From: Plecoglossus altivelis
Taxonomy: Eukaryota > Chordata > Actinopteri > Osmeriformes > Plecoglossidae
Direction: 5' to 3'
NCBI GenBank assembly: GCA_036571765.1
Contig: BROE01000007.1
Span: 14,104,209-14,168,208, forward strand
DNA length: 64,000 nt
Positions 11,505-24,900 of this stretch are shown here, piece after piece. The notes beneath the pieces are model-generated. The model saw nothing but the letters and a program-made list of their open reading frames with translations. It ran no database searches and was not told the DNA's origin. Position numbers and translations under genes: made by a program. The first letter of the stretch is position 1. Every line of letters starts with the position of its first letter.

Positions 11505-11899
11505 GTAGATTTAATTTAACATTTCAATTGGTGTGTGTTTGTTTATATTTGTATATAGCTATATATACACGGTATACATATTCTTATGTTCATGTCATAT
11601 TATGATTTACAATACCAACCTGATAATGTTAAAATTTCTAACTCCCAAATCCTGCTTCGAAGCATAACTCTGTTTTGAGATAACGGTAAAATCGTTTTTG
11701 CTTTTTATTTGAAACCAAAAACACATAAGTCGAGGGGAGAGCTAAATGATTATTTTGTTACACTCGCAAATATTCTCAATCATATCAGTATATTTCCTTT
11801 TACATTATGTAAGAGAGATGTTTATAATTTGTTTTTCAATTTTTTGTTATATTTATAGTTTATTGTACAGTTTATTTATTATTATTGTTGTTTGTTTAT

Positions 11900-13196
11900 T
11901 ATACAATAGTCTTGACTTTGATAAAACAGGACCAAACATAAAACATTGACCTTGTCTATAGCACATTACAAGTTACAAATTTGTGTAAAACAAACCTTCA
12001 GTGGTGTCTGTGTCAGTGGTAGTGAAGGTCTGATATGAGAGACTGGGTTCTACTGAGTAGCTTGTTATCTTTAGTTACAGTGCTAATGTACTGTTTCGCA
12101 ACATGTCCGTGGTGAGCATTTTAGAGTACGACTGCATGAATGTGTATTTTAATGTTGATTCAATAATGCTGACATCCAGTGAAACTCTTTTGGAATTAAA
12201 AACATTTTGACGGTTCCACAGATTTATGGAAGTTCATGACAGAAATGTTAAGGTTAGGGTCTAACGTGTTTTATCGCTATCCATAAAAGTTTATATTTTT
12301 ATTATCTGTAGACTGGACAATCTCGGAATTTCACCACAAGACCTACTTTAGTTGCTATCAACAAACTGACAGTTTGAGAGTATCCTTGAGTATCAACATG
12401 ACCTGTCTGTTCATATAAGTATGAAATCCACGGGCTATTCTGAGCACAGTCAGCAGAAAGCCAGGATTTGGTGAGGAAGGTAGCGTGTTCATTCCACTCT
12501 GAATCCAACCTCCTTTCTCTGAAATGTTCTCCTCAGCTCATTAATATCACTGCTGAACAGTCGAGGCACCCTGCCAATGCTGGGGTCACCTCGCATGAAA
12601 AACACTGCTATACAATAGTCTTGACTTTGATAAAACAGGACCACGAATAACAGACCTTATGCAGTACAAGGTAGCAATTTGTATAAAAACCTTCATGTTC
12701 CTGTCATTAGTACGTGTATATGAGAGCGGGTTTACCTGCGTAGGTTTTATCTTAGTTTACGTGCAATGTACTGTTTCAACATCCTAGTGAGCATTTTATA
12801 CGACTGCAAATGTGAACGTGTTTTAATTTGATTCATATTAATCCAGTTACTCTTTGAATTAAATTTTGCGGTTTCACAGATTTGGAAGTTTCATGGACAA
12901 CTGTTAAGTAGTTCTAACATGTTTTTCGCTAGTCATAAAGTTTATTTTTTTTCTGTGGATGGACAATCTCGGAACTTTCACCAAGATACTTTATCTGATC
13001 AACAAACTGCGTTTGAGAGTACCTGTTCAACATGACTGTATGTTATTTGAAAATCCGGCTATTTAGACATCACGCAACAGATTGTGAGAGTCGCTTGTTC
13101 TTCATCTGAATCAACCTCCTTTCTCTGAAGTCTCAGTCTTATATCACTGCAACTAACCTGGCACGTCCAACTGGCACCTCGCGATGAAAAACACAT
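11900..13196. repeat. Tandem pair: clean copy and indel-ridden copy
   Basis: Bases 11900-12608 and 12609-13196 are the same sequence. Both start TATACAATAGTCTTGACTTT and both end near GATGAAAAACAC or CATGAAAAACAC. The second copy is about 120 bases shorter, with many one- and two-base deletions across its length and few clean substitutions in between. No coding exon is seen. The pattern resembles an unpolished long-read copy more than an evolved duplication. A CT-rich tract follows directly (13200-13435). Confidence 0.75.
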
Positions 13197-13199
13197 GCA

Positions 13200-13435
13200 A
13201 TAGCTCACTTTCTCTCCCTCCCTCTCCTCTCCCTCCTCCTCCATCTCTCCTCTCTACTCTCTTCTCTCTCGCTGTTTTCCTCTCTCTCCTACCTTCTCTC
13301 CTCCCTCCGCCTCTCTCTTCCTCTCTGCCCCCCCCTCTTCTCTCTTTTTCTCTCTGCCCCCCTCTCCCTCTTGTCTCTCGTTCCCCCTCTCTCTCATTCG
13401 ACCTCTGGCCTCTCCCAGCTTAGCACAGAAGGATA
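13200..13435. repeat. CT-rich low-complexity tract
   Basis: Irregular CTCTCC/CCCTC sequence upstream of fads6. Between it and the fads6 start are a GA tract and a GT tract (13631-13775) and otherwise unique sequence. Confidence 0.9.
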
Positions 13436-13630
13436 GGACAACAAGCACGCCCTCATCCCCCCTCCCCCTCCCCTCAGCTCAGCCTGTTCCCACATTTTCC
13501 CCCTCCGTTTTTTCCGGACCCCTGCCATTATAGGCATGCGAGAGGCGAGGGGACAGTGAAGAGGAGCAGTGAAGGGGAGGAAGGATGGCGCTGCTAGAAG
13601 GCTACAGTATGCATGAGCAACCGTGCTGAA

Positions 13631-13775
13631 GAGAGAGAGACGGAGAGAGAGAGACGGAGGGAGGGAGAGAGAGAGAGACGGAGAGAGAGAGAGTGTGTGG
13701 TTGTGTGTGTAGTTGTTTGTGTGTAGTTGTTTGTGTGTGTACTAGTGTCGGCGTTGGTGTGTGTGTGTGCACGTG
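13631..13775. repeat. GAGAGACGG tract followed by GT-rich tract
   Basis: GAGAGACGGAGAGAGA repeats to about 13692 run into GTGTGTAGTTGTTTGTGT repeats to about 13775, about 350 bases upstream of the chosen fads6 start. Confidence 0.9.
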
Positions 13776-14127
13776 TGCGCTCTGCCTTGGCTGGCGGGAC
13801 ATGTAGCTGCTTCAGTATCGTTAGCCTATGTTATCTGTTCGACAGCCTTGGGTTCATTATCCAAGCAGGCGCTGCCGAAGGAGGCTGATAAGGAGACAGC
13901 GAGAGAGACAAAGACAGAAGAGCTCCGGTGGATGAAGCTGAAAAGAAGCGCAGTTCAAGACCAGGTGGACGTCTTGTTGACCCTGCGCCACTGACCCTTC
14001 TGAAACAGCGCATGCTGGCTACAATGCGCAGGCTCTCCCTAAAGATCGACTACTTGTGAGTCCTGTGACGTTACGCTGTCGCCTTCATCTGTCTTTTGTT
14101 GTCAGTCAGAGCACCAGGGCAACCGAA

Positions 14128-15696
14128 ATGCAGAACGTACCGGAAGAGTGGAGGGAAAGAGGAAACAGCGACAGCGGAGAGAAGAAGGGAAACAAGCCTC
14201 TGGAAGGGGAGCCGCTGGTCCAGGGAGACCACAGTAGGGGTCCCTCAGGAGAACAGGACGCAACTCTGACGAGGGCCAGGAGAAGAGACAAGGGGGACTC
14301 CGAGGGGGAGGAAGAGGTGGGGGAGACGCAGGGGAAGGGGCAGGAGGAGCTGGACAGGGAGTCCCTGATGATGGAGCTAAGCCGCCTGGTCCAGAAGACG
14401 GTGAAGGAGAGCAGCTGGTGGGAGAGAAGGGGCATCGATTGCACCATCCTGGCTGGAGGATTACTGTGCCTCCCTCCTGGTGAGTGAGGCATTTACACAA
14501 GCAGGGAAGGGGATCATATGTACCATGGATGTCTAGGGCAAGGTCCACAACCAGGCCAACATGCTGCTGGTTTGCTGAAGATCGCCTGCTATCTGTTTCT
14601 CTGTCTACTTATATATGGGTCACTAGAGGTCATAGATTCAGAACCGGTCTGTCATTGGTCCACATGTATCCTTCATCCCTCCTCCCCCACCTGTCCTTCT
14701 TGTCGTGTATGCTCACAAATATGTACATTGGCAACCATCCTGACGGCAAATTCTGTATGTAGAATACTTTGATCAAATTGCTAGTTTGACTGCCAGCAAA
14801 ACAAAAGTGACAGTCCTGAGGAGACCTTTCCTACATGGGTCTAGTTGTGGGTCTGTTGATCCTTGGTAGCTCTCTGAGGGGGTTTTAATGACAGAGTATA
14901 TCACTTACCTGTTGACTTTTCGCTGCCAAGTGAGCCGTTCTGAAATAGGAAGGGTGGGAGATCATTAGCACAGATATTTTCCTGTGATGTTAACCACCCT
15001 GACACATAACCCCCCACCCCACCACCCTCCGCTATCAACAAGCCAAAGTAGACATAACACACATGCTGCGGACACGCACACACACACACGATACACACAC
15101 ACACAATACACACACACACACAATACACACACACACACACAATACACACACACACAATACACACACACACACACAATACACACACACACGATACACACAC
15201 ACAATACACACACACACGATACACACACACGCACACGCACACACAATACACACACAATACACACACACACACACAATACACACACAATACACACACACAC
15301 ACAATACACACACAATACACACACACACACATACACACACGCTCACGTCTCAAATACCTCAGGTTGCATGTCTGACCGTCGTAGTGTTGGGTATCTCGTC
15401 GGTCCTTGCGTTGTCTTGACAACCTCAAGTTGAACCACCCCGCAAGAAACTGGACCTGCTGCTGCTGCTGCTGGAGACGACCGCTTTCGTGCCACTTCAT
15501 CCACCCTTGAAATGGAGATCTTGTTGCTTCCCTTCAGCTGAGCTCTCCTCTCCTGGGAGGTGAAATCCACACCCTGGAGCCTGTGGATGTCCGCGTGAGG
15601 TGGAGCTTACAGGCCGGCCAGACTGGTTACTGAACATGTGTTGGCCGAACCTGCAAACACACGCTGTCGTAAAACACATGAATGTATGCTTAGGCC

Positions 15697-15756
<60 letters not shown>

Positions 15757-15796
15757 ATCTCTCTCTCTCACTCTCTCACTCTCTCTCTCTCATTCA

Positions 15797-15834
<38 letters not shown>

Positions 15835-17361
15835 TAAACAGTAACAGCTGAAAACCTGTGTTCCTAAATAAGGCCTGACACTGACATGAGCCATGAAAGA
15901 CCCTGAGAGAACAGTGGAACAGAGGAGAGAGTGTGACTGATGAAGAGAGCACTAGTCTAGACGTGTGTTTGAAATGGCAGGAGACGAATGGAGAACAAGC
16001 TGGAACACAGAGATCTGCTGTGCTTTGTAATGCTAATCTGGAAGCATATTCCTTTCGCTCTCCTGCAGGGAGCCGTTTGGTTTAATAGATCAAAACCGTG
16101 GAGATGGAACAGTTCCACACAGGGATATTAACTTGATCTCTTTGTTCAGAAGGACCACGTGTGAACAAGCCACTGAAATAATATATCACCTCTCCTCCCT
16201 CTATCTTTCTCTCCCTGTCTTTCTTTATTTCTCCTCTCTCTCCTACTTTCCACCCTACCTCACTCCCTTCTCTCTCTCTCCGTCTCTCCCTCCCTACCGC
16301 TCTCTCTCCCCCTCCCCTCCTCCCTTCCTCCTCTCTAATCCTCACTCCTCTCCCTCCCTCCTTGCCTCCTCTCCCTCCCTCCCTCTCTGCCTCCTCTCCC
16401 TCCCACTCTCCCTCCCTCTCTCTCCCCCTCCTTTCCTGCTTCCTCCAGCCTTTATGATGTTAAGCTCCTCCCAGGCTCTGTGCTTCACTGGGGGTCTGCT
16501 TCTAATGGGCCTGGCCCACGCCATACTCACCATCAAGGGGACCCACCTGGCCAGCCACGGTGCGCTGAGTGAATCCCCTGCCTGGGCTGAGTTCTGGGGA
16601 GTGTTCTTCATCGAGGTGACAGACTTGTCGAATCGCATTCGTGATTCTCTTCTGATATCTGTTTGCTCAGTGGGGCCAATCTGCTAATGAAGAGATTTAT
16701 GTCGCAGTTACCTGAAAACGTTTCGGTTCAGCTCAGGTCACTGAACTGTCATTACTGCTTTAGATGTAACCCTCTTAATCTCCATATAGGATATCACAGG
16801 ATTGATACATTGTACTTTATTCACTGCTTTGGGCATTCTTGCTACAAGTGCTAACATCAGAACACAGAAGTCATTCATCTGCTCAGTTCTAAGTGTAGGT
16901 CAGTGAGTTTGCATAGACTTTTGAGTCTTGGGACCGTGAGCCAACCCTGTCTCTCCTCCTGTCTGTGCGTCCAGGTGTGCGGTTCCTTCACAGCAAGAGC
17001 CGGAGTGCAGGCTCACATTAAGATGCACCACGCTCACACCAACATCATCGGCCTTGGAGACTCTAGCACCTGGAAGGTTCCCTTCCTGCCTCGGAGCGTC
17101 TACCTGTTCCTCGCTCCCCTGGCGGTGCCTGTCATCACCCCCCTGGCGGCCCTGGGTAAGCCCCGCCTTCCAGTGAGGGTTTATCAGGAAGTTCTAAAGA
17201 TAGAACGACGCTGGGTTATGATGTCTGTGGAGGCTATTAGCTCGACGCTGATGAACTACATACGTCTGTCAGAGTACTGCCAGGAAGCTATCATTCTGCT
17301 TCTGTTTTTAGACCTTTGAACCCTTTTACAGCCTGGACTGGATCCCAGCTCCCAAGCTGAC

Positions 17362-17435
<74 letters not shown>

Positions 17436-20362
17436 TGTGTGTGTACCTATGTGTTGGTGTGTGTGGGTGCGTGTGCGTGTGCGTATGTGTATATGTATGT
17501 ATGTGTATGTGTGAGTGTATGTGTGTGTGTGTGCATGTGTATGTGTGTGTATGCATGTGTGTTTGTGCGTGTGTGTTTGTGTGTTTGTGCGTGTGTATGC
17601 ATGTGTGTTTGTTTGTGTGTGTTTGTGCGTGTGTGTTTGTGCGTGTGTGCACGCTACAGGTCAGCTGAAGAGCTCGTCAGCATGCCAGGCTTTGAAGACC
17701 GTGTCCATGATAGCCTTAGGGATGTGTTCCCAGTACATTCTTCTGGTCCAGGTGTCTGGGTTCCAGTCCCCGTACACCACCCTCCTCTGCATGCTCGTCT
17801 GCAGGGCCATGTTCTCCATCCCTTACATCCACGTCAACATCTTCCAGGTAAGCAGGTTCGACGCTCCGTAGATGCACACACCTGCACATGCTTCTGCTGA
17901 CAGGGATGTGCACACACCTGCACATGCTTCTGCTGACAGGGATGTGCACACACAGGCACATGCTTCTGCTGACAGGGGGATGTGCACACACCTGCACGTG
18001 CTTCTGCTGACAGGGGGATGTGCACACACCTGCACATGCTTCTGCTGACAGGGATGTGCACACACCTGCACGTGCTTCTGCTGACAGGGGGATGTGCACA
18101 CACCTGCACGTGCTTCTGCTGACAGGGGGATGTGCACACACCTGCACGTGCTTCTGCTGACAGGGGGATGTGCACACACCTGCACGTGCTTCTGCTGACA
18201 GGGGGATGTGCACACACCTGCACGTGCTTCTGCTGACAGGGATGTGCACACACCTGCACGTGCTTCTGCTGACAGGGGGATGTGCACACACCTGCACATG
18301 CTTCTGCAGACAGGGATGTGCACACACCTGCACATGCTTCTGCTGACAGGGATGTGCACACACCTGCACATGCTTCTGCTGACAGGGATGTGCACACACC
18401 TGCACGTGCTTCTGCTGACAGGGATGTGCACACACCTGCACATGCTTCTGCTGACAGGGATGTGCACACACCTGCACATGCTTCTCCTGGCAGGGATGTG
18501 CACACGTCCTTCTCACAGGGGTCTGGCGGATAGAGCCAGCTTAGAGGGGAACTGTTTGCATTATTCTGAGGTTTGTTTGAGGTCATAGTGCTAAATAACT
18601 TCTCTTGGTGTTCATGGGTTTGCTTTAAGGAGCAGCCATTCTCTCACAAAGCCATATTGTCCCTGCAGCTTCTAGTAGGAAGTTCTCAGTCGGTGAACAT
18701 AAAGCACAGAACAGAACGATTCATGCATGACTTTCACAGTGGAACCCTGTTGAGGGGAATCTATTGTGTATTGTGTCAGATCAGAGGGTTTTTCATCGCT
18801 GGTTTGGGTTCTTGATCTGACGTTGTGCGGATGAGGAATGTTGTTCTGCGGGGTGTAACCCTGAACCTGAAGAGGTGAAACTTCTCCTCCCTCTTGGTGG
18901 GTGTTTTCATGCTATTGTTAGAAAGAAGGTTTCCTTTGTCATGAACGATGGACCGGTGTTATTGCAGCTATCAGACGCGTGCGCGCGAAAGGTCCTGAAT
19001 GTTGCAAAGGTGTGCATGTACTGTTCATGCTTTAGTTCACACACACACCCCACACATCTTCACACACACAATACAGACACACACATTCTTCACACACACA
19101 TCTCAGCACGACTGACATCCCAACACAGGACACACAGGCCACAGCGACCACACATCCACACGAGCACACATAAACAAAGACACATTTCCTCAAACACACA
19201 CCGAGCATGAGTCGCACACACACACTTATACCAGCACACACACATTATATACACACACCATCACACACAATCACACACAAGACACATTTCCTCACCACAC
19301 ACACATATCACACGCACACATTATACACACACACACATATATACACACACACACACATGAGAACAAAGACACATTTCCTCAAACACAACACACATATCCA
19401 CACACACACATTATACACACACACACATAGTATACACACCACACACATAAACAAAGACACATTTCCTCAAAACACACACAGCATATCCACACCACCACAC
19501 ATATATACACAGCACACACACACATACACACACACACACACGTAAACAAGGACACATTTCTCAAACACACACACATAGTCCACACACACACACAACAGTA
19601 TACAACCAAACCCCCCCAAAAACCCCCAACAAACATTAAATCCACACACACACACACACACATATCCACACACAAACACACACACATACACGTAAACACA
19701 GACACATATCTTCACACACACGCAAAAAGGTTGTTCAACATGTTCTCAATGTTCCGCAGCACATAGGCCTACCCATGTTCTCCCCGACCCGGCGACCCAA
19801 AAGGATCCACCAGATGACTCACGGGGTTCTTAACCTGCCACGCAACCCTCTGCTGGACTTGACCTTTGGACACTCACTCATCAACTGCCATGTCGAACAC
19901 CATCTCTTCCCCTTCCTCTCTGACAACATGTGTCTGAAGGTAACGGAGGCATTCGAAACTCCTCCTAGACTGGTTTCTGCGTAATAGTACACATCGCAGC
20001 CCGATGACTGTTGAGGTCTTTATTGTTGTCGATGTAGACCAGGGATGTCCGATGAAGGGTCGTTATCAGGCTTCCACAGAGCTTGATAATAACCCCTTCA
20101 TTAGAATCAGGTGGGCTGGAGCTAACATCTAAAACTGTCAGGACAGTGGCTCTCGAGGACCAGGATTGGACAGGCCTGATGTAGACTAACGTGCGCTGTG
20201 TCCTGTGTGCAGGTGAAGCCCATTGTGTCCCGCTACCTGAAGGACAAGAAGCTGCCGTACCAGGAAGACACGTACCTGTCACGACTACGCCTCTTCTTCC
20301 ACAAGTACCAGGAACTGATGGTGTTTGCTCCACCCATCACAGAACTGGTGGGGGTACCTTGA
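14128..20362 (+). CDS. fads6: Fatty acid desaturase 6
   Basis: FADS6 is an integral-membrane protein of the fatty acid desaturase superfamily, presumably in the ER; its substrate is not settled. Six exons give 405 residues (human about 370): 14128-14479, 16449-16615, 16975-17155, 17660-17847, 19760-19939 and 20213-20362, all GT-AG and phase-consistent. The three histidine clusters are visible: HLASHG (about 150-155), HIKMHH (187-192) and HVEHH (340-344). Recognisable blocks are SSWWERRGIDC, HTNIIGLGDSSTW, PYIHVNIFQ, KRIHQMTHGVLNL and FAPPITELVG. I chose the ATG at 14128 (MQNVPEEW). An in-frame ATG at 14056 is possible, but a donor-like CTTGTGAGT near 14050 and an acceptor-like TTGTTGTCAG near 14104 suggest 14128 follows a short UTR intron. 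The N-terminal 80 residues are acidic and poorly conserved. The neighbour relation with ush1g matches mammals. Confidence 0.95.
15068..15345. repeat. (CA)n with ACACAATACAC variants
   Basis: About 275 bases of CA repeat with regular ATACAC and GATACAC interruptions in fads6 intron 1. Long open frames on both strands here are repeat artefacts. Confidence 0.95.
15697..15835. repeat. (CT)n then (CA)n microsatellite
   Basis: A CTCTCT run with occasional CA or TT interruptions ends in a short CACACA run, in fads6 intron 1. Confidence 0.95.
16190..16445. repeat. CT-rich tract ending at fads6 exon 2 acceptor
   Basis: CTCTCCCTCCC-type sequence runs up to the acceptor TCCTCCAG at 16441-16448, so it doubles as an extended polypyrimidine tract for fads6 exon 2. 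Confidence 0.9.
17363..17650. repeat. (GT)n / (GTAT)n microsatellite
   Basis: GT repeats with an ATGT block near 17405-17440 and GTGTGTTTGTGC units, ending just before fads6 exon 4. The cysteine/valine-rich frames are not genes. Confidence 0.95.
17870..18505. repeat. 37-bp minisatellite in fads6 intron 4
   Basis: About 17 copies of a 36-38 base unit (GATGTGCACACACCTGCACA followed by TGCTTCTGCTGACAGGG) start right after the exon 4 donor. Length differences are mostly one or two G in the GGGG run. C/T alternation in GCACRTGC is common. All three frames stay open on the minus strand for up to 266 codons because of the repeat. Confidence 0.97.
19030..19725. repeat. Irregular CA-rich repeat with AAGACACATTTCCTCA units
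   Basis: About 700 bases of CA-rich sequence contain several copies of a longer unit (AAACAAAGACACATTTCCTC at about 19172, 19362 and 19450). It lies just before fads6 exon 5. Confidence 0.9.
20040..20179. mobile_element. MITE copy in fads6 intron 5
   Basis: CAGGGATGTCC... to GGATTGGACAGGCCTG, with the interior CCCTTCATTAGAATCAGG and AACTGTCAGGACAGTGGC. It is the same family as 9516-9980 and 32192-32339. One arm is shortened. Confidence 0.7.
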
Positions 20363-20462
20363 TGGACGGAGGGACGGAGGGACGGAGGGGGACAGAGGAA
20401 GACGGACGACGGACGGGAGGAGGAGGAGGGAAGGGGAGGAGGAGGGAGTGAGAAGAGATTGA

Positions 20463-20468
20463 AATAAA
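20463..20468 (+). terminator. Candidate fads6 poly(A) signal AATAAA
   Basis: AATAAA stands about 100 bases after the fads6 stop. An alternative ATTAAA occurs near 21067. The region 20469-21981 between fads6 and trim16 is otherwise unique sequence with nothing I can name, apart from a short CA run at 21958-21978. Confidence 0.5.
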
Positions 20469-21981
20469 AGGACTGTGAAGAGATCTAAGTGAAGGAAGAT
20501 AATATTCTGCTGATCAGGCAATAATCCGATCTTTAATATCTTGTACTTATCACTGTTCCTACTTGCAGGATCCAGCCTGAGTAACACAAGCTCTGGCTGG
20601 CACATGTACTGCATATTGGCTTAGCTCAAGCTACTGTTTTACGATTGAACAAGTACTTGAATCAGGCACTTTGTACTCACTGACTGCACAATCAGCAAAT
20701 GTTCGATTTCTCACTAATGTGTAGATAAATAATGCAATAACCCAGACATTGGAGATTGATTTTCATAAACACTAGCCTGACTGATTTGGGAATGAGTTTT
20801 TGATCATGTTTCTCTGGCTAGAACGTGATTCGACTGTTATTTAATTGAATGTTGTGACCTGGACGAGATGAAAAAGACTTTCAACCTGTTATTTACCAGA
20901 CTGAAGGAGAACAGTTGATTTGAGTTACGTTTGAGCTTTTTTTTGCTGTGTTTATAATCCCCAAACTATTCTTGTTTGTGCTTCTGTATTCTTCTGATTG
21001 ACTAATATCCTTCATCCTTGAGGTGACTCATACCCCAGAAATCTTAAACCCCAGAATATGATTGTTATTAAAACTGTTAACCCAAGTTTATATCAGGTCA
21101 TTTATGTTTCTCATCTATCTAAATAATCCTTTAGAAAAAAATGAGTTGTCTGTTTCAGAAATATGAAAAAGAGAAGAGGCTCGTTGCACTAGACATGTTG
21201 AAGATTTATGTAAACAAAACAGTTCCACAGAATTGTGACAGCATAACTACACAAGTTCGAACAGCGAAAAGATTTTCAAAAATTCACCCTTTTGTTTTTG
21301 ACTGTAGAATCCATAGAAGGCCACTAGATGGCAGTGTCGACCCAGTCAACTTAATTAAAGCACCTGGTCAATTCACCTTCTGATTATCTGGTTGATTACA
21401 TTAGCATGACACCAGATGCACGTTGGAATCAAGAGATAGATCATATGGATTTACAATCAAACAAGTCTTCATGGATGGATTAAACGACAGCCTAAACTCC
21501 GGATCTTTCCTCTGTATGGAGAAAACAGATGTCCATTCAGTTTAATGCTCTCTAGAGGAAGGTATTTCATTACAACCCATTTCCCCCAACTCTCCAGATT
21601 CCACTGATCAAAGACTAGAGGCAGAAGACCAACGTTACATTTCCCTGTTTGAGAGTCGCAAAGCAAGCTCCGCCTTGCTGTTCCTTTTCCTCTCTACGAT
21701 ACACAATGAGTGGGAGGTTTATGTGTTTGTGAGAAGAGTGAGTGGGTGAGTGAGTGAGTGTGCACTGAAGTGGGCGGGGTAAAGGGGTTGCCTGTTGGCT
21801 GAAACTATGAGAGGCAACTCAAATAGTTGAGGTGTGGCTTGAAAGCACTCCGGCATGATTCAGGAACAGGTTGACTTGAAGCAGAGGCAGGGTGAGTTTG
21901 ACAAACTGAGGAACATAAGACAAAGAGAGAGAGAAAAGCCACCACAGCGACCCACACGCACACACACACACACACACATCC

Positions 21982-24900
21982 ATGGCTAGTACAGACGTTG
22001 GGGCAATCATGATCCCGGACAGTCAGCTTGATGATTGTCTCTCCGTTGACCTCCCTGGGGACAAAACCATTACCTGCCCGGGAGAAGGGATGGGGGAGGG
22101 GTGCCCTCCCTGCTCAGTCAGCCCTGACACACCTGAGCTGGGGAACACGACCACCACCACCACCACCACCACCACCGGACAAAACGGCACTGTATCAGAA
22201 GGCCCGGTGACAAACGACAAGGAAAAGAACGTCCGGAATGAACAGGATTCCAAGGCAGCAGAGGCGACGAAGATTCCGGTGGATCTGAAGGAGTCAGAGG
22301 TCATTGTAAAGGCTGAGCAGGAGAAGAAAGACAAGGGGACGTCCAAGTTGAACGAGGCAGTGCGTAAGGAAGTAGGAAAAGAAGCCAAAGAGGAAGAGGT
22401 TAAAGAGGCCCCTCTGGGGCCGGATGATGTGGTTTGTGACTCCTGTATTGAGAGCCCTCGGAGGGCCCTCAAGTCTTGTCTCACCTGCCTGGTGTCGTAC
22501 TGCCACGCCCACCTGAGGCCTCACCTGGAGAACAGCAAGTTCCAGAACCACCGGCTGGTTGAGCCTCTAAGGGACATTGAACGGAGAACCTGCGAGAGCC
22601 ACAAGTGGCCCCTGGACCTGTTCTGCTGCCCGGACTCCTGTTCCATCTGCCGGGAGTGTGTTGCGGAGGACCACAAGGGCCACAAAACCATAACAGTTGT
22701 GGAGGCCCGGAGTCAGATTGAGGTACTGTACGTTCTCTCGCTCCCTTTCTCCCAACTCCTTTTCTACGAACGTTCACACAAATAACTCGTTTTGCCCTCT
22801 AAACAAAATGGCCATGCTCAAATGACCCCATATCCGTGTAATCTACTTTGTCTGATATCTAAAGACTTGTACCAGACACCTGCTTTCCAAAGAAAACGAA
22901 CAGGAAATGTGTTGGTAAAACACTAGATACTATCTGACAAACGATGCTTTTCCTCCAACGAATCCAAAACCAGACAGAACAACATGGAGATATTTAATAT
23001 CACACATTCATAACACCACAGATACACTTCTGCCTAGAATGAGGAAGTTTTCAAACTTTGATGTAAATTTCGGTCTGCTGTTAAGACCTTGTGACACAGC
23101 TAAGAGGGTAGAGCGAGGAAATCTACATTGGTATTTGTGACTAAACCTTTGATAAGAAGTCCTGGATTCTGGTGTCAAACAGGCAGAAAGGTTTACTTTT
23201 AGTTTGACTTGGGTATTACTGACTTTTCCTACAGTCTTAAGACTTGATATATGTCATTAGACAGTCCAGCTGACGCTGTGAACATTCTGGAAACTGTAGG
23301 CTACATCACCAGCCAACAGAAACCACATCCACCCCTTCTGACTTGAGAGCACCATCTGGTTCTGCTTGTAGCTGATTGGAGCATGCCAGTTCAGCATACA
23401 AGTTTCCTACAAATAACACATATCTAGGAATGCTGGGAGGGAGGGGGTGAGGCAATATTCAGAGGAGGCAACTATTTGAAGGTAGCAATGTAAACTTCAA
23501 CAGGGTCTATATGAGATATTTGAGAGAAGGGTTTCGTCTTCTGTGTTCTGTAGACTAGAGCTAATGATTCTCTGCTAGTTACATAACTCACTATGTAGCC
23601 CTTCTGTTTGAACAAACACAGTCAGCGAACCAAACTCATATCTTTGTTGATTTAGTTTTGTCTCCGACAAAGTGGCATTTGACTTGTCTTGAGTTGAAGC
23701 CGCTCTCTCAACTTGAACTCAAATTAAAGTTTTAATTGAAAAGTCTCTTAAAACTTTCTACGAATAGAAGCCGTCTTTGAGACTAGTTGATTATCATTAA
23801 AAGTACGATGACGTACTGCAAGACATCTAACTGTACATTAGACTAAGTGAGGTTTTTAAAAACAGGTTTTTGTCCCAAGGCTAAACTTATAGGGTCTTCT
23901 GTGTTAAACAACTATTTCCAACATCATTAGTTCACAAAACCGGCAGAACAGCTTCTCAAATCATGTTAGAACCAGACCAGGAATTCAGACGATAAGAGGA
24001 ACGCACAGAGTTAAATATTTGCATCAAGTTTTGTACACACAACCACCTACAGGATGTTTTAACTTGTTTCTCTTTTAGAGGAAATTAGACCCTCAATGAA
24101 AGGTTATTTTGTACAAACATTTGTGTTCATTCACTCACATTAAAGTTCGGTTATTGTCAACGGGTTCATATAAAACGTCTCTAATGTGAAACCTGCTTTG
24201 GTCTATGTCTAGTCATTGAAACATTGCACAATACATGTGGGCCTGTGGTTGAAAATGTACCTGAGAGGAACTCTACATTCCAACCTGAATCAACTGTTGC
24301 CCCAACATGTCCTGAGATTTTTTCTACCAATGGATCACGGCGATGTTATTTTACCTGGTTTATCATGATCAAAAACAGCTAACATGATAGCTGGAAGCGA
24401 TACGTTTTTGTACTGTACTGACACGAGCATGTCTACGATCGAAACACAAACATCAAGTCACCGACTAAACACTGTATTGTTCCCTTTGTTTTGTTTATCA
24501 GAGGGAACTTCGCGATAAGCAGGCTGAGATGATGCGGACCGCGACAGCAGCGGAGAATGCGATCAACAAGCTGCAGGTCAACACCGTCTCTATTGAGGTA
24601 CGTAACATCATGGTGTTGCAAATACTTGAAACCGCTTCAAGTTGTCAAGTCAAGTCAAGTTGAGCTTTATTGTCATTCCGCTACATGCGGGGGCATACAA
24701 TGGAACGAAATGTTGTGCCTCACAGAACCACGGTGCTACATAAATACAGACATAAGTAAAATATAGATAAAAAATGTCCTATACATAAACTACAAAAATA
24801 CAAACTTTACGAATTCTTCAGATGAATACTGTACATGTAAAATGAGGAATGCTGTGCATGTGCAAAAGAGTCTTTTAGTGGAATTCATAACACAACTTTC

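Noticed and set aside
13971..14053. Short upstream frame before fads6 as coding first exon
   Set aside because: Ends in a stop within a few codons; better explained as untranslated exon with a donor at about 14054.
17870..18505. CRISPR-like array
   Set aside because: Units are contiguous near-identical repeats with no unique spacers, inside a vertebrate intron.
17716..18516. 266-codon minus-strand cysteine-rich frame (and two overlapping frames)
   Set aside because: All frames are open because of the 37-bp minisatellite; overlaps fads6 exon 4.
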